From UBA10133 sp964348455 (GTDB lineage Bacteria; Patescibacteriota; Microgenomatia; UBA1400; MFAQ01), in the NCBI GenBank assembly GCA_964348455.1, contig CAYGCQ010000001.1:69459-133458 (forward strand): DNA of 64,000 nucleotides, written 5' to 3'. Below the pieces are notes generated by a model. That model saw only the letters and a program-made list of their open reading frames with translations, had not been told where the DNA came from and made no database searches. Each line of letters begins with the position of its first letter. Within the stretch, counting starts at the first letter, position 1. A program made the position numbers and the translations under genes. This document shows positions 25,722 through 35,309 of this stretch, piece by piece.

Positions 25722-27264
25722 CTATTTGGGAAAATTTTCAGTCAGGCATCTACTATCAAGGGATATTCTCTTTTCAAGTAGAAAATATCCGAATTCAAAA
25801 GTGTCTTCTATTTTAGAAAATTCATCTTCATCTTTTTCGTCTTTCTCGATTAAATGTTTTGGTATACCACCGATAGGTTCTCTGATTAAGAATCTCACAC
25901 ATGTTACTCCTGATGTTGGTTGGGGGATATAGCCCGGAAAACCGAGAACATTCCCTGTTTCGTAATATGGAGAATATCCATGTACCGGTTTCCCATATTG
26001 ATCGATCAAGTATGCCCATACAGTCTGCATGTTGTAGGGCATAGAGGTAATTCTCATGGTAAAAGATTTGTTGTCGGCCAGAGAATACATTTTATTTATT
26101 ATCTTTATTTCATCCGCAAGGAACATAAACTGCTGAGTCTTGATGTCTTCTATCAAGCCGTCTTTGTTCAATGCTCTGATCTGATAAATATTCCCCGCTA
26201 GAGCCAGCAGTATTACAGCAAATCCCACATATTTACTTTGGTCAATAGCCTTATCAGCAAAAGCAGCCAAGCCAATAATGAGTCCAGTGCCTATACCTAC
26301 ATTAATATAGTAAGCACTGTATGCACCAAATATAAATATTGCCACTCCACCAAAAATCCAAGTAAGAAGCAGACGATACTCTACTTTTTTTAGAGCTTGG
26401 TAAATCCAGAATAGCAAAAAGACACTCGCAATCACCCATAAAACACGAGAATCAGCAGGGAAAAAGTTATCATGAAAAAGTTTTATCCACCTCTTTTCAT
26501 AAATAATCCATTTAGACGCATCGCCCGAAACACTATATCCACCTGTGGCTAAATTGAGAGCTGTTTTAACTCCATTAAAATTACTTCTGATTTCAGTCAA
26601 GATATACGGAGAATCTATTCCCAGGCCGACAACTATTGCCAGAATCCAGGACTTAATGCTGATTTTCTTTAGGTTCTTAAACAGTATCAGTAGAATTACT
26701 ATTCCGACTATAAAGAGTCACCAGAAAAAGTTCTAACTGAGCACCAGAAGCTATTCCAAGTGCCATCAATGGAAGTCCCCAAAATTTATTTTTATTTTTA
26801 TAAATAACCACTGCGCCGGCAAAAAGGCTAATCCAGGAGAATATCGCCAGACTTGGGTTTCCATAATACATAGAGTACTGAGTCGCTTCGAAAGAGACGG
26901 CAAAGATTGCTGAAGCTATGTAGGCCGCTCGCTTACCAAAAAGTTTATCTGTAATCCAGAATATCGGGAAAATAGCCAAAGCATTTATAATTCTAAAAAC
27001 AGCAGCTACAAAGAAGGGGTTTCCGAGTCCAACTATATAAAGAATCCCCATTAAATACCAGTGAAGTACTCCATGATTAAGACCTGGGGCATTTGCTGGT
27101 GGTCCAATTATTTTCCAATCTCCCTGAGTGTAAATGGCTTGAGAGACAAATGCATCTCTAGCTTCATCAAACCCAAAATATACATTTCCAGTAAACCCGT
27201 AAAATCTTAAAAACAAAGCTAGGATGAAAATTAGGCCCAGAGGCCACCATTTGTTCAATTTCAC
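25722..27264 (-). pseudogene. ArnT/PMT-like GT-C gene broken by one frameshift
   Basis: Two minus-strand frames (27264-26677 and the frame ending at 25722) together encode one protein of about 513 residues. The N-terminal part has YFGFDEARDAFVSQA, like the GDEGRD and TDQGRD relatives at 821 and 16136. It runs into an early stop after LELFLVTL. In the other frame the protein continues as FIVGIVILLILFKNL and on to a complete C-terminus. Adding one A to the AAA run at 26712-26714 (plus-strand view) restores the frame. The start is a GTG. This could be a true mutation, a slippage site, or an assembly error in a short homopolymer. The remainder is intact, so decay, if real, is recent. Confidence 0.82.
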
Positions 27265-27309
27265 ACACTAATTTTATCAAATAATATCATTTATGATGCA
27301 AGAAGTTGG

Positions 27310-27315
27310 TATACT
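27310..27315 (+). promoter_or_regulatory. -10 box before gene 27324
   Basis: TATACT ends 8 nt before the ATG at 27324. It lies in a 59-bp divergent gap, and no Shine-Dalgarno sequence is seen. Confidence 0.42.
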
Positions 27316-27323
27316 CAACTTAC

Positions 27324-28571
27324 ATGAAACTGGCCAAAAATTTATGGATTGCGCTGATTATCGCCGTTATTCTTAGATTGTTTGTGATGGGCATCTCATA
27401 CCATCCAGACCTTTCAGGTCAGTTGCTTTCGGGCTACTTCTTCGCTTTTGAGGGGGTGACAAATGTTTACGACCACCTGGCTAACCTCTCATCGGACCAT
27501 GCTTTGGTAAAAAACTTTGGAGTAGGGGACATCTTTATATATCCACCTCTAACGTACTTTACCATCGGTTCATTTATAAAACTCTCTAGCGTTATCGTTC
27601 CGGAAAAATTCTTTTTGGATATCATGAACGGCTTATCAATATATCAACCCGGACTCAGCTGGAATCTCATCATTCTTAAGTTTCCTTATCTTTTGGTAGA
27701 TATCTGTATGGCTTTTGCTTTAGCGTCTCTGTTTGATAAAGAAAAGCAGAAAAAATGGGCCTTTTTACTCTGGCTTTTTAATCCTGTCACCTTTTACGCG
27801 ACATTTTCCATGGGAGTATTTGATATTATTCCTGCCATTTTTACAGTTCTGTCACTGTATTTTGCCAAGCAAAAGAAGCTTCCCCTAGCCGCTGTGATGC
27901 TTTCAATCGGCGCTGCATATAAGCAATATCCCATCTTTTTACTTCCATATATCGTTTTCTCCGCTAAAAATTTCAGAGAAGGGATAAAGATAGTTCTTTG
28001 CGGACTCCTCCCTTACCTTCTAACTATAGCTCCATTTCTTAATTCTTCTGCCTTCAAATATATGGTCTTTGGAGCCAAGTCTCAGAAAGAGTTTTATATG
28101 CAGTGGATGGTCTCGGGCTCAGAAGGAATCTTCCCATATCTCCTCGGAGTGGTTGTGCTCTACCTTCATGCTTTCAGAAATAAATATCTGGTTCCAAGAC
28201 TGTGGAAATATTATCTGGGAATTTTTCTACTACTTTTTTCCGTCACTCATTATCACCCTCAATGGTTTATTTGGATCGCCCCCTTCCTGGTTATTGAGCT
28301 AGTCAGTACAGATTTCTACAATCTTTGGCTAGATCTTACTCTTTTTGCCTGCTACGTATTCATTGTTCTGACTTTCGACAACTCGCTTTCTGTGGGAATG
28401 TTCTCGGTACTCAATCAAAATCTAAATAAGTTCCAAGGGATAGATAAATTAATTTCCGCTAAGACAGATATCTTTGCACTCAAGAGTTACGTCAGGACTC
28501 TTTTTGCAGGAGTCAGTCTGTTCTTGGTCTTTGATTTGCTAAAGTCAGGTAAAAAGCCAAAAGAGGCATGA
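27324..28571 (+). CDS. Polytopic mannosyltransferase-like GT-C protein (GT87/PIG-M-like)
   Basis: A 415-residue membrane protein from ATG 27324; the upstream in-frame TTG overlaps the -10 box and is rejected. The features FIYPPLTYF, FNPVTFYATFSMGVFDIIP, AAYKQYPIFLLP and HYHPQWFIWIAP fit the GT87/DUF2029 and PIG-M-like GT-C enzymes, which add hexoses from polyprenyl-phosphate donors outside the membrane. About 10 helices are predicted. The stop overlaps the next gene's ATG by 4 bp. Confidence 0.75.
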   Translation: MKLAKNLWIALIIAVILRLFVMGISYHPDLSGQLLSGYFFAFEGVTNVYDHLANLSSDHALVKNFGVGDIFIYPPLTYFTIGSFIKLSSVIVPEKFFLDIMNGLSIYQPGLSWNLIILKFPYLLVDICMAFALASLFDKEKQKKWAFLLWLFNPVTFYATFSMGVFDIIPAIFTVLSLYFAKQKKLPLAAVMLSIGAAYKQYPIFLLPYIVFSAKNFREGIKIVLCGLLPYLLTIAPFLNSSAFKYMVFGAKSQKEFYMQWMVSGSEGIFPYLLGVVVLYLHAFRNKYLVPRLWKYYLGIFLLLFSVTHYHPQWFIWIAPFLVIELVSTDFYNLWLDLTLFACYVFIVLTFDNSLSVGMFSVLNQNLNKFQGIDKLISAKTDIFALKSYVRTLFAGVSLFLVFDLLKSGKKPKEA

Positions 28572-29323
28572 TCCCTCAACTTTTCCTGTCATTTGTATTT
28601 TCTTTGATATTCTTTGCCAGAGAAAAATCAGGCTGGTTTGGTATTCTATATCTCGCATTTCTTCCATTTATTATTTTCTCCGGCTTAGAACCACTCCTCT
28701 TATTTATCTCACTATTACTCGGGTATCTCCTCTTTTGTCTTTTCCGAAAACCAACCGCTTCTAACTTCGTAATCTTTATAATTGTTGTTATTACTTCTCT
28801 TGCTATAGTCCAGCCAAGGAGTGGAATTGATCTGGGCATGCTCAATGCAATCAATTCTCAAAGAGGGGAGCACTCCGATTTTGAAAACTCACTATTGCCA
28901 AAGCTACTTCACAACAAATCAGACCTTTTCCAATCTTTTATAAACAATTTTGACAAGCTTTTGTCTCCAGTTGCCATTTTTGCTTCCGGATTTTGGCACA
29001 ATATCAGTCCTTATTATCCTCTTGGATTCTTGTTTCCTTGGGATCTATTTTTTATCTATTACTTCTTCAAGAATCAATCGACTTCTTGGACTCGAAAATC
29101 TTACTGGTTTTTTGCAGTAGCCTTGATTCTACTTATCCTGCTTACGGGATTTGTCTACCTTGACCAGGCAGAGGTTTACTGTTTCGCTGTCGTTTATTTC
29201 TTGGCTATTTTGGCTTTCCTTGGATATTCGCAGTCATCCATAAAGACCAGATATATTTTCCTACTCATCAACTCAATTTACTTGGTCTACCATCTGGTCG
29301 TCACTAGTTACTTTCCCATATGA
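28568..29323 (+). CDS. Hypothetical polytopic membrane protein
   Basis: A 251-residue protein with about 6-7 hydrophobic helices and a hydrophilic middle loop (residues about 88-125, QRGEHSDFENSLLPKLLHNK). No known family is recognised. ATGA overlaps at both ends place it between a GT87-like and a PMT_2-like gene, so it is probably co-translated with them and may assist or partner them. It carries no repeat. Confidence 0.6.
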   Translation: MIPQLFLSFVFSLIFFAREKSGWFGILYLAFLPFIIFSGLEPLLLFISLLLGYLLFCLFRKPTASNFVIFIIVVITSLAIVQPRSGIDLGMLNAINSQRGEHSDFENSLLPKLLHNKSDLFQSFINNFDKLLSPVAIFASGFWHNISPYYPLGFLFPWDLFFIYYFFKNQSTSWTRKSYWFFAVALILLILLTGFVYLDQAEVYCFAVVYFLAILAFLGYSQSSIKTRYIFLLINSIYLVYHLVVTSYFPI

Positions 29324-31053
29324 CAAAGTCGAATTTTAATCATAAATATGTCATTCCCGACCTGATCGGGAATCCATCCCCTGTTAAATTTATGTTTTGG
29401 ATCATAATTTTATTTGTCATATTTTTTACCAGATTCTACAAACTAGATTCTATCCCTCCATCTTTAACCATCGATGAAGTTTCCATAGGTTACAACGCAT
29501 TCTCAATACTCAAAACCGGCCGAGATGAGTGGGGAAATCTTTTACCTATTTCGTTTAGATCTGTGGGGGACTTCAAAGCGCCTACTCTAATCTATCTCAC
29601 GGTTCCCTTTATCAGGATTTTTGGGCTAAATGAATTTGGTGTCAGACTTCCAGTTGCCATCTTTTCTGCCCTAAATATCCTTTTGTTTTGGATACTGGTT
29701 AAACTTTTTGTATTTAATAGGAAATTTATTTGGTCACCATACATAGCCACTCTAATCTTCTCGCTTTCGCCTTGGCTAATTCCATTCTCACGTTCCGGCT
29801 TCGAAGCTGTTATTGCATTAACCTTTTTACTCACCAATCTAATTTTTGCTTTCAAGTTTAAGCAGTCAGGCAGCTTGCAACATTTCTTTTTTATGTTCTT
29901 ATTTGCATTTCTTTCCGCCATCACATATCACTCGACCAAAATAGTTGTTCCCTTGATTAATCTATTCTTTATTGGTTTTGAATTTAGTTATTTTAGATCT
30001 CGTCTCAAAGCCTGGTCAAGAGAAAACAAAACAGCTTTAATTTTTACATCCACAGTATTCTTATTGCTCATGGCTTTCTTCGTTGGGAATTTTATTCTTG
30101 GACCAGGATCCTCGCGGGCAAGTATGACGATGCTTTCGAAAGATTTTGATTTTTCCAGAGGCTTGCTTCCTCAGTTCCAACAGCATCCCTTCTCTGGACT
30201 TACTTCCTCAATTGGCTTGTTTTCACTTTGGTTTAAACGCTTGTTGGAATATTTTTCTCCAAATTTCTATCTTACGTCTGGACTTGGACTAGTTACACCA
30301 GGTCAGCCGGGTCAGGGTGTAATTTACTCCATCGAGTTTCCATTTTTAATTCTCGGGTTTTTGCTCTTAATTTTTAAGTCCAATATTTTGAACACACTAC
30401 TTGCTTCGACACTGGCTACAAAACTTCTGATTGTTTGGCTATTTATTTCTTTACTCCCAGCTTCTGTTACCAACAACAGTCAGCATGCTTTAAGAACTTT
30501 AAACATCGTACCGGTTATTACCATTCTTATCGTCGTTGGTTTTGAGTATACTTACTCGTTTCTCAAGAAGAATTTCTTGAGATATCTTTTCTTTACGCTG
30601 GTTCTTATTGGCTATATGTATGGACTACTAAGATTTACTGACTACTATAGCCTCCACTATCCGGTAGAGCTTTCAGAAACTCGTTCATACGGTTGGAAAC
30701 AAATGGCAATATTTGCTAGAGGTCACCACACTGAATACGACTCTGTGTACGTAGACCCTAGGTTTGGTACTCAGGGTCCGTACACTTATGGTGTGCCATA
30801 TCTCTATTTTCTCTTTTATTCTAAATACGATCCAAAAACCTATATTGACGATCCAAGAAGAAATTCTGGAACAGATTTTGAAAATTATATTTTCGAACCA
30901 ATTGAGCGAATGTATGTAGATCAAGAAAAAAATAATTTATACATAGCCAGCCCTTGGACTTTTCCGAGCGAGCTAATATCCTCAAAAAATCAGAAGTATT
31001 ACGTGCCTTTTCTCAACAACTCCTCTGGTTTATACGCCATTTCCGACAGGTAG
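29320..31053 (+). CDS. PMT_2-like GT-C glycosyltransferase, tandem paralog 1
   Basis: A 577-residue membrane protein, the first of six related genes in this block. The outer loop has LTIDEVSIGYNAFSILKTG, RDEWG, FRSVGDFKAPTLIYLTVP and FGLNEFGVRLP. These are the family pattern: an acidic pair, then an aromatic/proline segment. A repeat encoding VIPDLIGNPS sits at residues 11-20, in the short inner tail before the first helix. The ATGA overlap with the upstream stop supports ATG 29320 as the real start, with the repeat as a later insertion. Confidence 0.84.
   Translation: MTKSNFNHKYVIPDLIGNPSPVKFMFWIIILFVIFFTRFYKLDSIPPSLTIDEVSIGYNAFSILKTGRDEWGNLLPISFRSVGDFKAPTLIYLTVPFIRIFGLNEFGVRLPVAIFSALNILLFWILVKLFVFNRKFIWSPYIATLIFSLSPWLIPFSRSGFEAVIALTFLLTNLIFAFKFKQSGSLQHFFFMFLFAFLSAITYHSTKIVVPLINLFFIGFEFSYFRSRLKAWSRENKTALIFTSTVFLLLMAFFVGNFILGPGSSRASMTMLSKDFDFSRGLLPQFQQHPFSGLTSSIGLFSLWFKRLLEYFSPNFYLTSGLGLVTPGQPGQGVIYSIEFPFLILGFLLLIFKSNILNTLLASTLATKLLIVWLFISLLPASVTNNSQHALRTLNIVPVITILIVVGFEYTYSFLKKNFLRYLFFTLVLIGYMYGLLRFTDYYSLHYPVELSETRSYGWKQMAIFARGHHTEYDSVYVDPRFGTQGPYTYGVPYLYFLFYSKYDPKTYIDDPRRNSGTDFENYIFEPIERMYVDQEKNNLYIASPWTFPSELISSKNQKYYVPFLNNSSGLYAISDR
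29350..29378 (+). repeat. In-frame palindromic repeat in the N-terminal tail of gene 29320
   Basis: A short-form copy with arms ATTCCCGA/TCGGGAAT, read VIPDLIGNPS just before the first membrane helix. Confidence 0.9.
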
Positions 31054-31057
31054 CGCA

Positions 31058-31063
31058 TATAAT
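31058..31063 (+). promoter_or_regulatory. Possible -10 box before gene 31075
   Basis: TATAAT ends 11 nt before the ATG at 31075, in a 21-bp gap between genes. It could give a very short leader. Confidence 0.38.
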
Positions 31064-31074
31064 TACTAAGCAAC

Positions 31075-31911
31075 ATGAAAAAACTAATATTTTTTGTCTC
31101 GGCAGTTTTGATGTTGGCTTTCTGGCCTCTCTCTTTCCTATTTGCCAATCAGGACTCCTGGGTACCCTTTTTCGTAGCTCTCACAATACTTCTGGTAGAT
31201 TGGCTTCTTTATCTAAATAAGTTTAAATACCACTACTTCCTATATCTCCTCTTCCCTCTCATCCATCCTGCGTTGCTCCTCTTCCCAATTATTTCACTTA
31301 TTTTTATTGTTATTTCGACCGAGGGTAAGCCCAGGTGGAGAAATCTCACACTAGCAATATTCACCTCGCTCCTAATTATTGTCTCTTTTTTTTCCTACAA
31401 AACCTTCTATGCTTACTCCATCTTCACTCCAGATCCACTAGCTTTTGATACCCTAAACAAAAAGATTTCTCTAATCCCAAATCGCAATCTAGCCAAAGTT
31501 TTCATGAACAAAACTACAATTTTTCAGGATAAATTTAAATCCAATATTTTTATCTCTTTAGACCCAAACAACTACTTTTTTGGACTTCACCCACAAGAGT
31601 TGGGAAACAACCAGAACTTAACAAAATTTCCATATCTAGCCATTTTTCCCTTTCTGATAGGTTTGTACTATTTATTGGACAGTAAGTCCAAGCATTGGAT
31701 AATATCTATCTTTGTTGCCATAGCATCTTCCATCGCCTTTATAAACAATCAGGATCGATTCGACATCCTACTTTACTTACCCATAGTCCTCATTTGTCTT
31801 AATGGGCTGAAAAAGATCTTCGATTCATCATCTTTTAATTTCTCCATTTTTTCTGCCTTTTTCATCCCCATTTCAATTATCGAACTAGCTAGGCTAATTA
31901 TATTTAGATAA
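31075..31911 (+). CDS. Hypothetical polytopic membrane protein
   Basis: A 278-residue protein. Helices are predicted in the first 110 residues and again at about 190-275. Between them is a hydrophilic outer segment (about 115-185) that includes FISLDPNNYFFGLHPQELG. No family is recognised. It sits directly before paralog 2 of the PMT_2 block (the next ATG follows its stop with no gap). Like the 251-residue protein at 28568, it is an unknown membrane protein paired with a PMT_2-like GT, and the two may play similar accessory roles. Confidence 0.6.
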   Translation: MKKLIFFVSAVLMLAFWPLSFLFANQDSWVPFFVALTILLVDWLLYLNKFKYHYFLYLLFPLIHPALLLFPIISLIFIVISTEGKPRWRNLTLAIFTSLLIIVSFFSYKTFYAYSIFTPDPLAFDTLNKKISLIPNRNLAKVFMNKTTIFQDKFKSNIFISLDPNNYFFGLHPQELGNNQNLTKFPYLAIFPFLIGLYYLLDSKSKHWIISIFVAIASSIAFINNQDRFDILLYLPIVLICLNGLKKIFDSSSFNFSIFSAFFIPISIIELARLIIFR

Positions 31912-33615
31912 ATGAAAAAATTAAGCAAACATCTCCCGCTTTTTCTTTTATTCATTGCTATCATCGTTGGGGCATTCTTCCGATTTTACAAAATCGGAGA
32001 CTCTCCAAAAGGTGTTTATGTGGACGAAGCCGCCCTTGGTTACAATGCCTACTCGATTTTGAAAACAGGTAAGGACGAGTTTGGAAAAGCATTTCCCATA
32101 ATGTTTAGATCCTTCGCCACTTTCCAAAGTCCTGTATATACCTATCTCACAGTGCCCTTTATTTCCATGTTTGGATTATCCTCATTTTCCACTCGCTTGC
32201 CTTCGGCATTATTCGGGTTGCTCACCATCCCCCTCCTATATTTTCTTGTTAAGCAGTTATCAGGTACAGATCCAGTCACCAAGAACCAAGTTCCTCGCAC
32301 CAATCACTTCGCACTATTTTCTGCCCTCCTCCTCGCCATTTCTCCTTGGCACATTCAGTATAGTCGGACAGCATACGAATCAAACATTGCGCTCTTTTTC
32401 TTACTTCTGGGATCACTGCTGTTTATCAAAGCTTTGAAAAAACCTTGGCTTTTTACTCTCTCTGCTCTTTCATTTGGAATTTCTTTTATAGCCTACAGAG
32501 CCGAGATTCTGATTGTGCCAGTGTTACTCGCGGTATTTACCGTTCGATTTGGTAAGGTAATAATTACAAACCTAAAATCTTTCCTATTTCCAATCTTCAT
32601 TGGAAGTATTCTTGGACTCGTGGTAATTGCTCCCACAGTTCTGATATTGCGCACCCCAGGATTCCAAGCAAGGACTTCAGCAATGAATATTTTTTCACTG
32701 TCCCTTCAGGCTCCCTGGGGTTATAAAGAGGGTGGTGGACCCCTTGAAAAATTAACGAACAATCCCCAGCTACTTTCAGGCAAAGAGTTTCTTTCACTTT
32801 ACTCTTCTTATCTTTCACCTAGATACATGTTCTCTCTGGGAGACTCTGGTCCTAGAAAGCCGTATACAGACCTTGGCACTTTTTACGCATGGCAATTCCC
32901 TTTCTTTTTGGTTGGCCTTTATTTATTACTCAAGTCCAAAGATCAGAATGGTCTAAAAACTTTTATTCTTACATTGCTTTTGGTTTCTCCTATTCCGGCG
33001 GCTCTTACCCGAGATCCTTACTCCACTCTCAGATCACTACCACTGGTAGTGCCCATAATCCTAATCATTTCGTACGGACTGGTGAAAATCTTCGAGATAA
33101 ATTGGCGGTACGCAAATAGATGGAAGTACACCGCTCTCACAATTTTGATACTCCTATCTTCGTTAAAGATGTTTATATCTGCTTTCTATCATCACGATTA
33201 TTTCAGATCTGTTTTTTGGAACTACGGTTGGCAAAATGTAGTCGAGAGCTTTCAGGACTTGGATCCTACGTTGCCAATCATCGTGGACAATTCCCGTGGA
33301 GATTCCTACATTGAGCTATTGTTCTTTTTAAAATACTATCCGGCTACATATCAGCAAGATAACCTAGAAGTGCCTCTTTCGGAGTACTATACCAATATGA
33401 CGCGCAACACCACAAAACACTTGGGAAAAATTACGGTTAAGGGCTTTCAATGGGGTGTTGATACTGACAATGTCGAACAGTATATTGTGGCTGATAGCAT
33501 TGCTATCTCAGACCCACAAGTGGAGTATCACGGCCTAACAGTAGTTTCAGAGACTCGACTGCCCAACAACGGAGGCTCATTGCGCATACTAAAAACAAAC
33601 CCTAAATCAAAATGA
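31912..33615 (+). CDS. PMT_2-like GT-C glycosyltransferase, tandem paralog 2
   Basis: A 567-residue membrane protein. The outer loop reads VDEAALGYNAYSILKTGKDE, then FRSFATFQSPVYTYLTVPF and FSTRLPSALFG. It has about 11 helices and a soluble outer C-terminal region (about 440-567). The ATG directly follows the stop of the unknown membrane gene, and the stop overlaps paralog 3 by 4 bp. It contains no repeat, unlike four of its sister genes. Confidence 0.85.
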   Translation: MKKLSKHLPLFLLFIAIIVGAFFRFYKIGDSPKGVYVDEAALGYNAYSILKTGKDEFGKAFPIMFRSFATFQSPVYTYLTVPFISMFGLSSFSTRLPSALFGLLTIPLLYFLVKQLSGTDPVTKNQVPRTNHFALFSALLLAISPWHIQYSRTAYESNIALFFLLLGSLLFIKALKKPWLFTLSALSFGISFIAYRAEILIVPVLLAVFTVRFGKVIITNLKSFLFPIFIGSILGLVVIAPTVLILRTPGFQARTSAMNIFSLSLQAPWGYKEGGGPLEKLTNNPQLLSGKEFLSLYSSYLSPRYMFSLGDSGPRKPYTDLGTFYAWQFPFFLVGLYLLLKSKDQNGLKTFILTLLLVSPIPAALTRDPYSTLRSLPLVVPIILIISYGLVKIFEINWRYANRWKYTALTILILLSSLKMFISAFYHHDYFRSVFWNYGWQNVVESFQDLDPTLPIIVDNSRGDSYIELLFFLKYYPATYQQDNLEVPLSEYYTNMTRNTTKHLGKITVKGFQWGVDTDNVEQYIVADSIAISDPQVEYHGLTVVSETRLPNNGGSLRILKTNPKSK

Positions 33616-35309
33616 AAATAAAAAATTTCATTCTCAACTACTGGCCCTTAATATTAGCTCTTTTCGTCGCAGGTATCATAAGGCTTTACGGCCTACTTCA
33701 AAATCCAATCAGTCTATATTCAGATGAGGTAGATATCGGTTATCAGGTACATACTTTGCTCACTACAGGCAGAGATTATCAAGGTAATTTCTTACCTTTA
33801 CAGTTTCATTCATTTTCTGATGTTCGCACACCTCTCCCGATATACTTCACTGCTTTAGTTAATCTTATTGGTGTTCCATTAGATCTCGCTATTCGTCTTA
33901 CTCCGGCAATTTTTGGAATTCTGGGCATTTTGGCCACTTATCTTTTTTTAGAGAATCTATCAAAAAAAGAAATATTCGACCTGAAAGTATCCCATCTCGG
34001 ATTAATTGGTTCAGCTATTCTAGCTTTAATCCCTTGGCACGTAACTTTTTCCAGAATAGGATTCGAACTATCCATGCTATATTTCTTTGCTATTTTTGGC
34101 TTCTACCTATACACAGAATACTTGATAATGAAAAAAAATAAATTTCTTTATCTTTCTACACTTTTTCTTGGTCTCACTCCTATGGTGTATAGCACTGCCA
34201 AGCTGGCGGTGCTCGCATACCCAATTCTGCTATTGATGTTATCTGGTGATACCAAGGTCTTCAAATCTCTGAAACAGATTTTGACAGCTTTAGTGATTTT
34301 ATTTCTACCCCTTGTCCTTTTACTACTCAGTGGGGGAGCTGCTTCTAGATTCCAATATATTTCCATCTTCACAAACCCAACGACGGTTCCGGAAATAAAT
34401 CTTGAAAGACAGTCGGATTTTGGTCCCGTCTCTGCTGTGGGTTCCAGTCCCTCAATATTTACAAAAATATTTCACAATAAGCCTCTCTGGTACTCTAACG
34501 ATCTCACAAATAACTTGTTTGATTTAATCTCTACGCAATTTTTATTTACACAAGGCGACCCAAACCTTCGTCATTCACCAGAAAACTGGGGTGTATTGTA
34601 TCGCGCAATATTCCCACTATTAGTGATTGGGGTGTATTTCCTCATTAGGTATCAAAAAAGCAGATTAGTGTTATTCTTGGGATCTTTTTTGATTGTCGCC
34701 ATGTCCGCATCAGTGATTACCAGAGGAGGTGGAACACATGCAAGTCGATCATATATGATGATCTTGCCTTTTGTGGTTGTTAGCGGAATTGGCTTAGCTT
34801 ATTTAAGCTCCTTCAAAAAAATATTATTTTATCTATTTTCTTTAGCTGTTGTGTTTGAATCGATATTTTTTCTTCATAGCTACTGGACACATTATCGATA
34901 CGATTCTGCGGGTTTTTGGAGCTATGGCATGAAGCAAGCAATCATTTCTTCTGAGAAATACCCCGGACAGCCAATTGTGATTTCTCCGAAAAATGAAAAC
35001 CCCTTGATTTTTTATCTGTACTACACAAGATTTGACCCTAGTAGATTTCAAAAATTTGTTCAAGACAATACCGTATACATCAATATGTCTGGCGAGCACA
35101 ATCTTGAGGGTAACAGGATTGGAGACAGCAATCTCTATATTGCCACACTCAGCGACATGAACAATAAATCAGAAAACCTACTGCCTGAAGCAGTCTATTA
35201 TTTTGCAAAACTCGAGACCATTAATAGTCAAGTCCGAACAGTAGGAACAAACAGTGACATAATTACATCACCTTCCGGTGAACCAATATTTTATGAAATC
35301 CATTTTTAA
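33612..35309 (+). CDS. PMT_2-like GT-C glycosyltransferase, tandem paralog 3
   Basis: A 565-residue membrane protein and the most diverged of the six. The outer loop reads SDEVDIGYQVHTLLTTGRD, then FHSFSDVRTPLPIYFTAL. The acidic pair is kept, but Asn of GYNA is replaced by Gln. About 11 helices and an outer C-terminal tail are predicted. No repeat is present. It overlaps the next paralog by 17 bp. Confidence 0.83.
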   Translation: MKIKNFILNYWPLILALFVAGIIRLYGLLQNPISLYSDEVDIGYQVHTLLTTGRDYQGNFLPLQFHSFSDVRTPLPIYFTALVNLIGVPLDLAIRLTPAIFGILGILATYLFLENLSKKEIFDLKVSHLGLIGSAILALIPWHVTFSRIGFELSMLYFFAIFGFYLYTEYLIMKKNKFLYLSTLFLGLTPMVYSTAKLAVLAYPILLLMLSGDTKVFKSLKQILTALVILFLPLVLLLLSGGAASRFQYISIFTNPTTVPEINLERQSDFGPVSAVGSSPSIFTKIFHNKPLWYSNDLTNNLFDLISTQFLFTQGDPNLRHSPENWGVLYRAIFPLLVIGVYFLIRYQKSRLVLFLGSFLIVAMSASVITRGGGTHASRSYMMILPFVVVSGIGLAYLSSFKKILFYLFSLAVVFESIFFLHSYWTHYRYDSAGFWSYGMKQAIISSEKYPGQPIVISPKNENPLIFYLYYTRFDPSRFQKFVQDNTVYINMSGEHNLEGNRIGDSNLYIATLSDMNNKSENLLPEAVYYFAKLETINSQVRTVGTNSDIITSPSGEPIFYEIHF

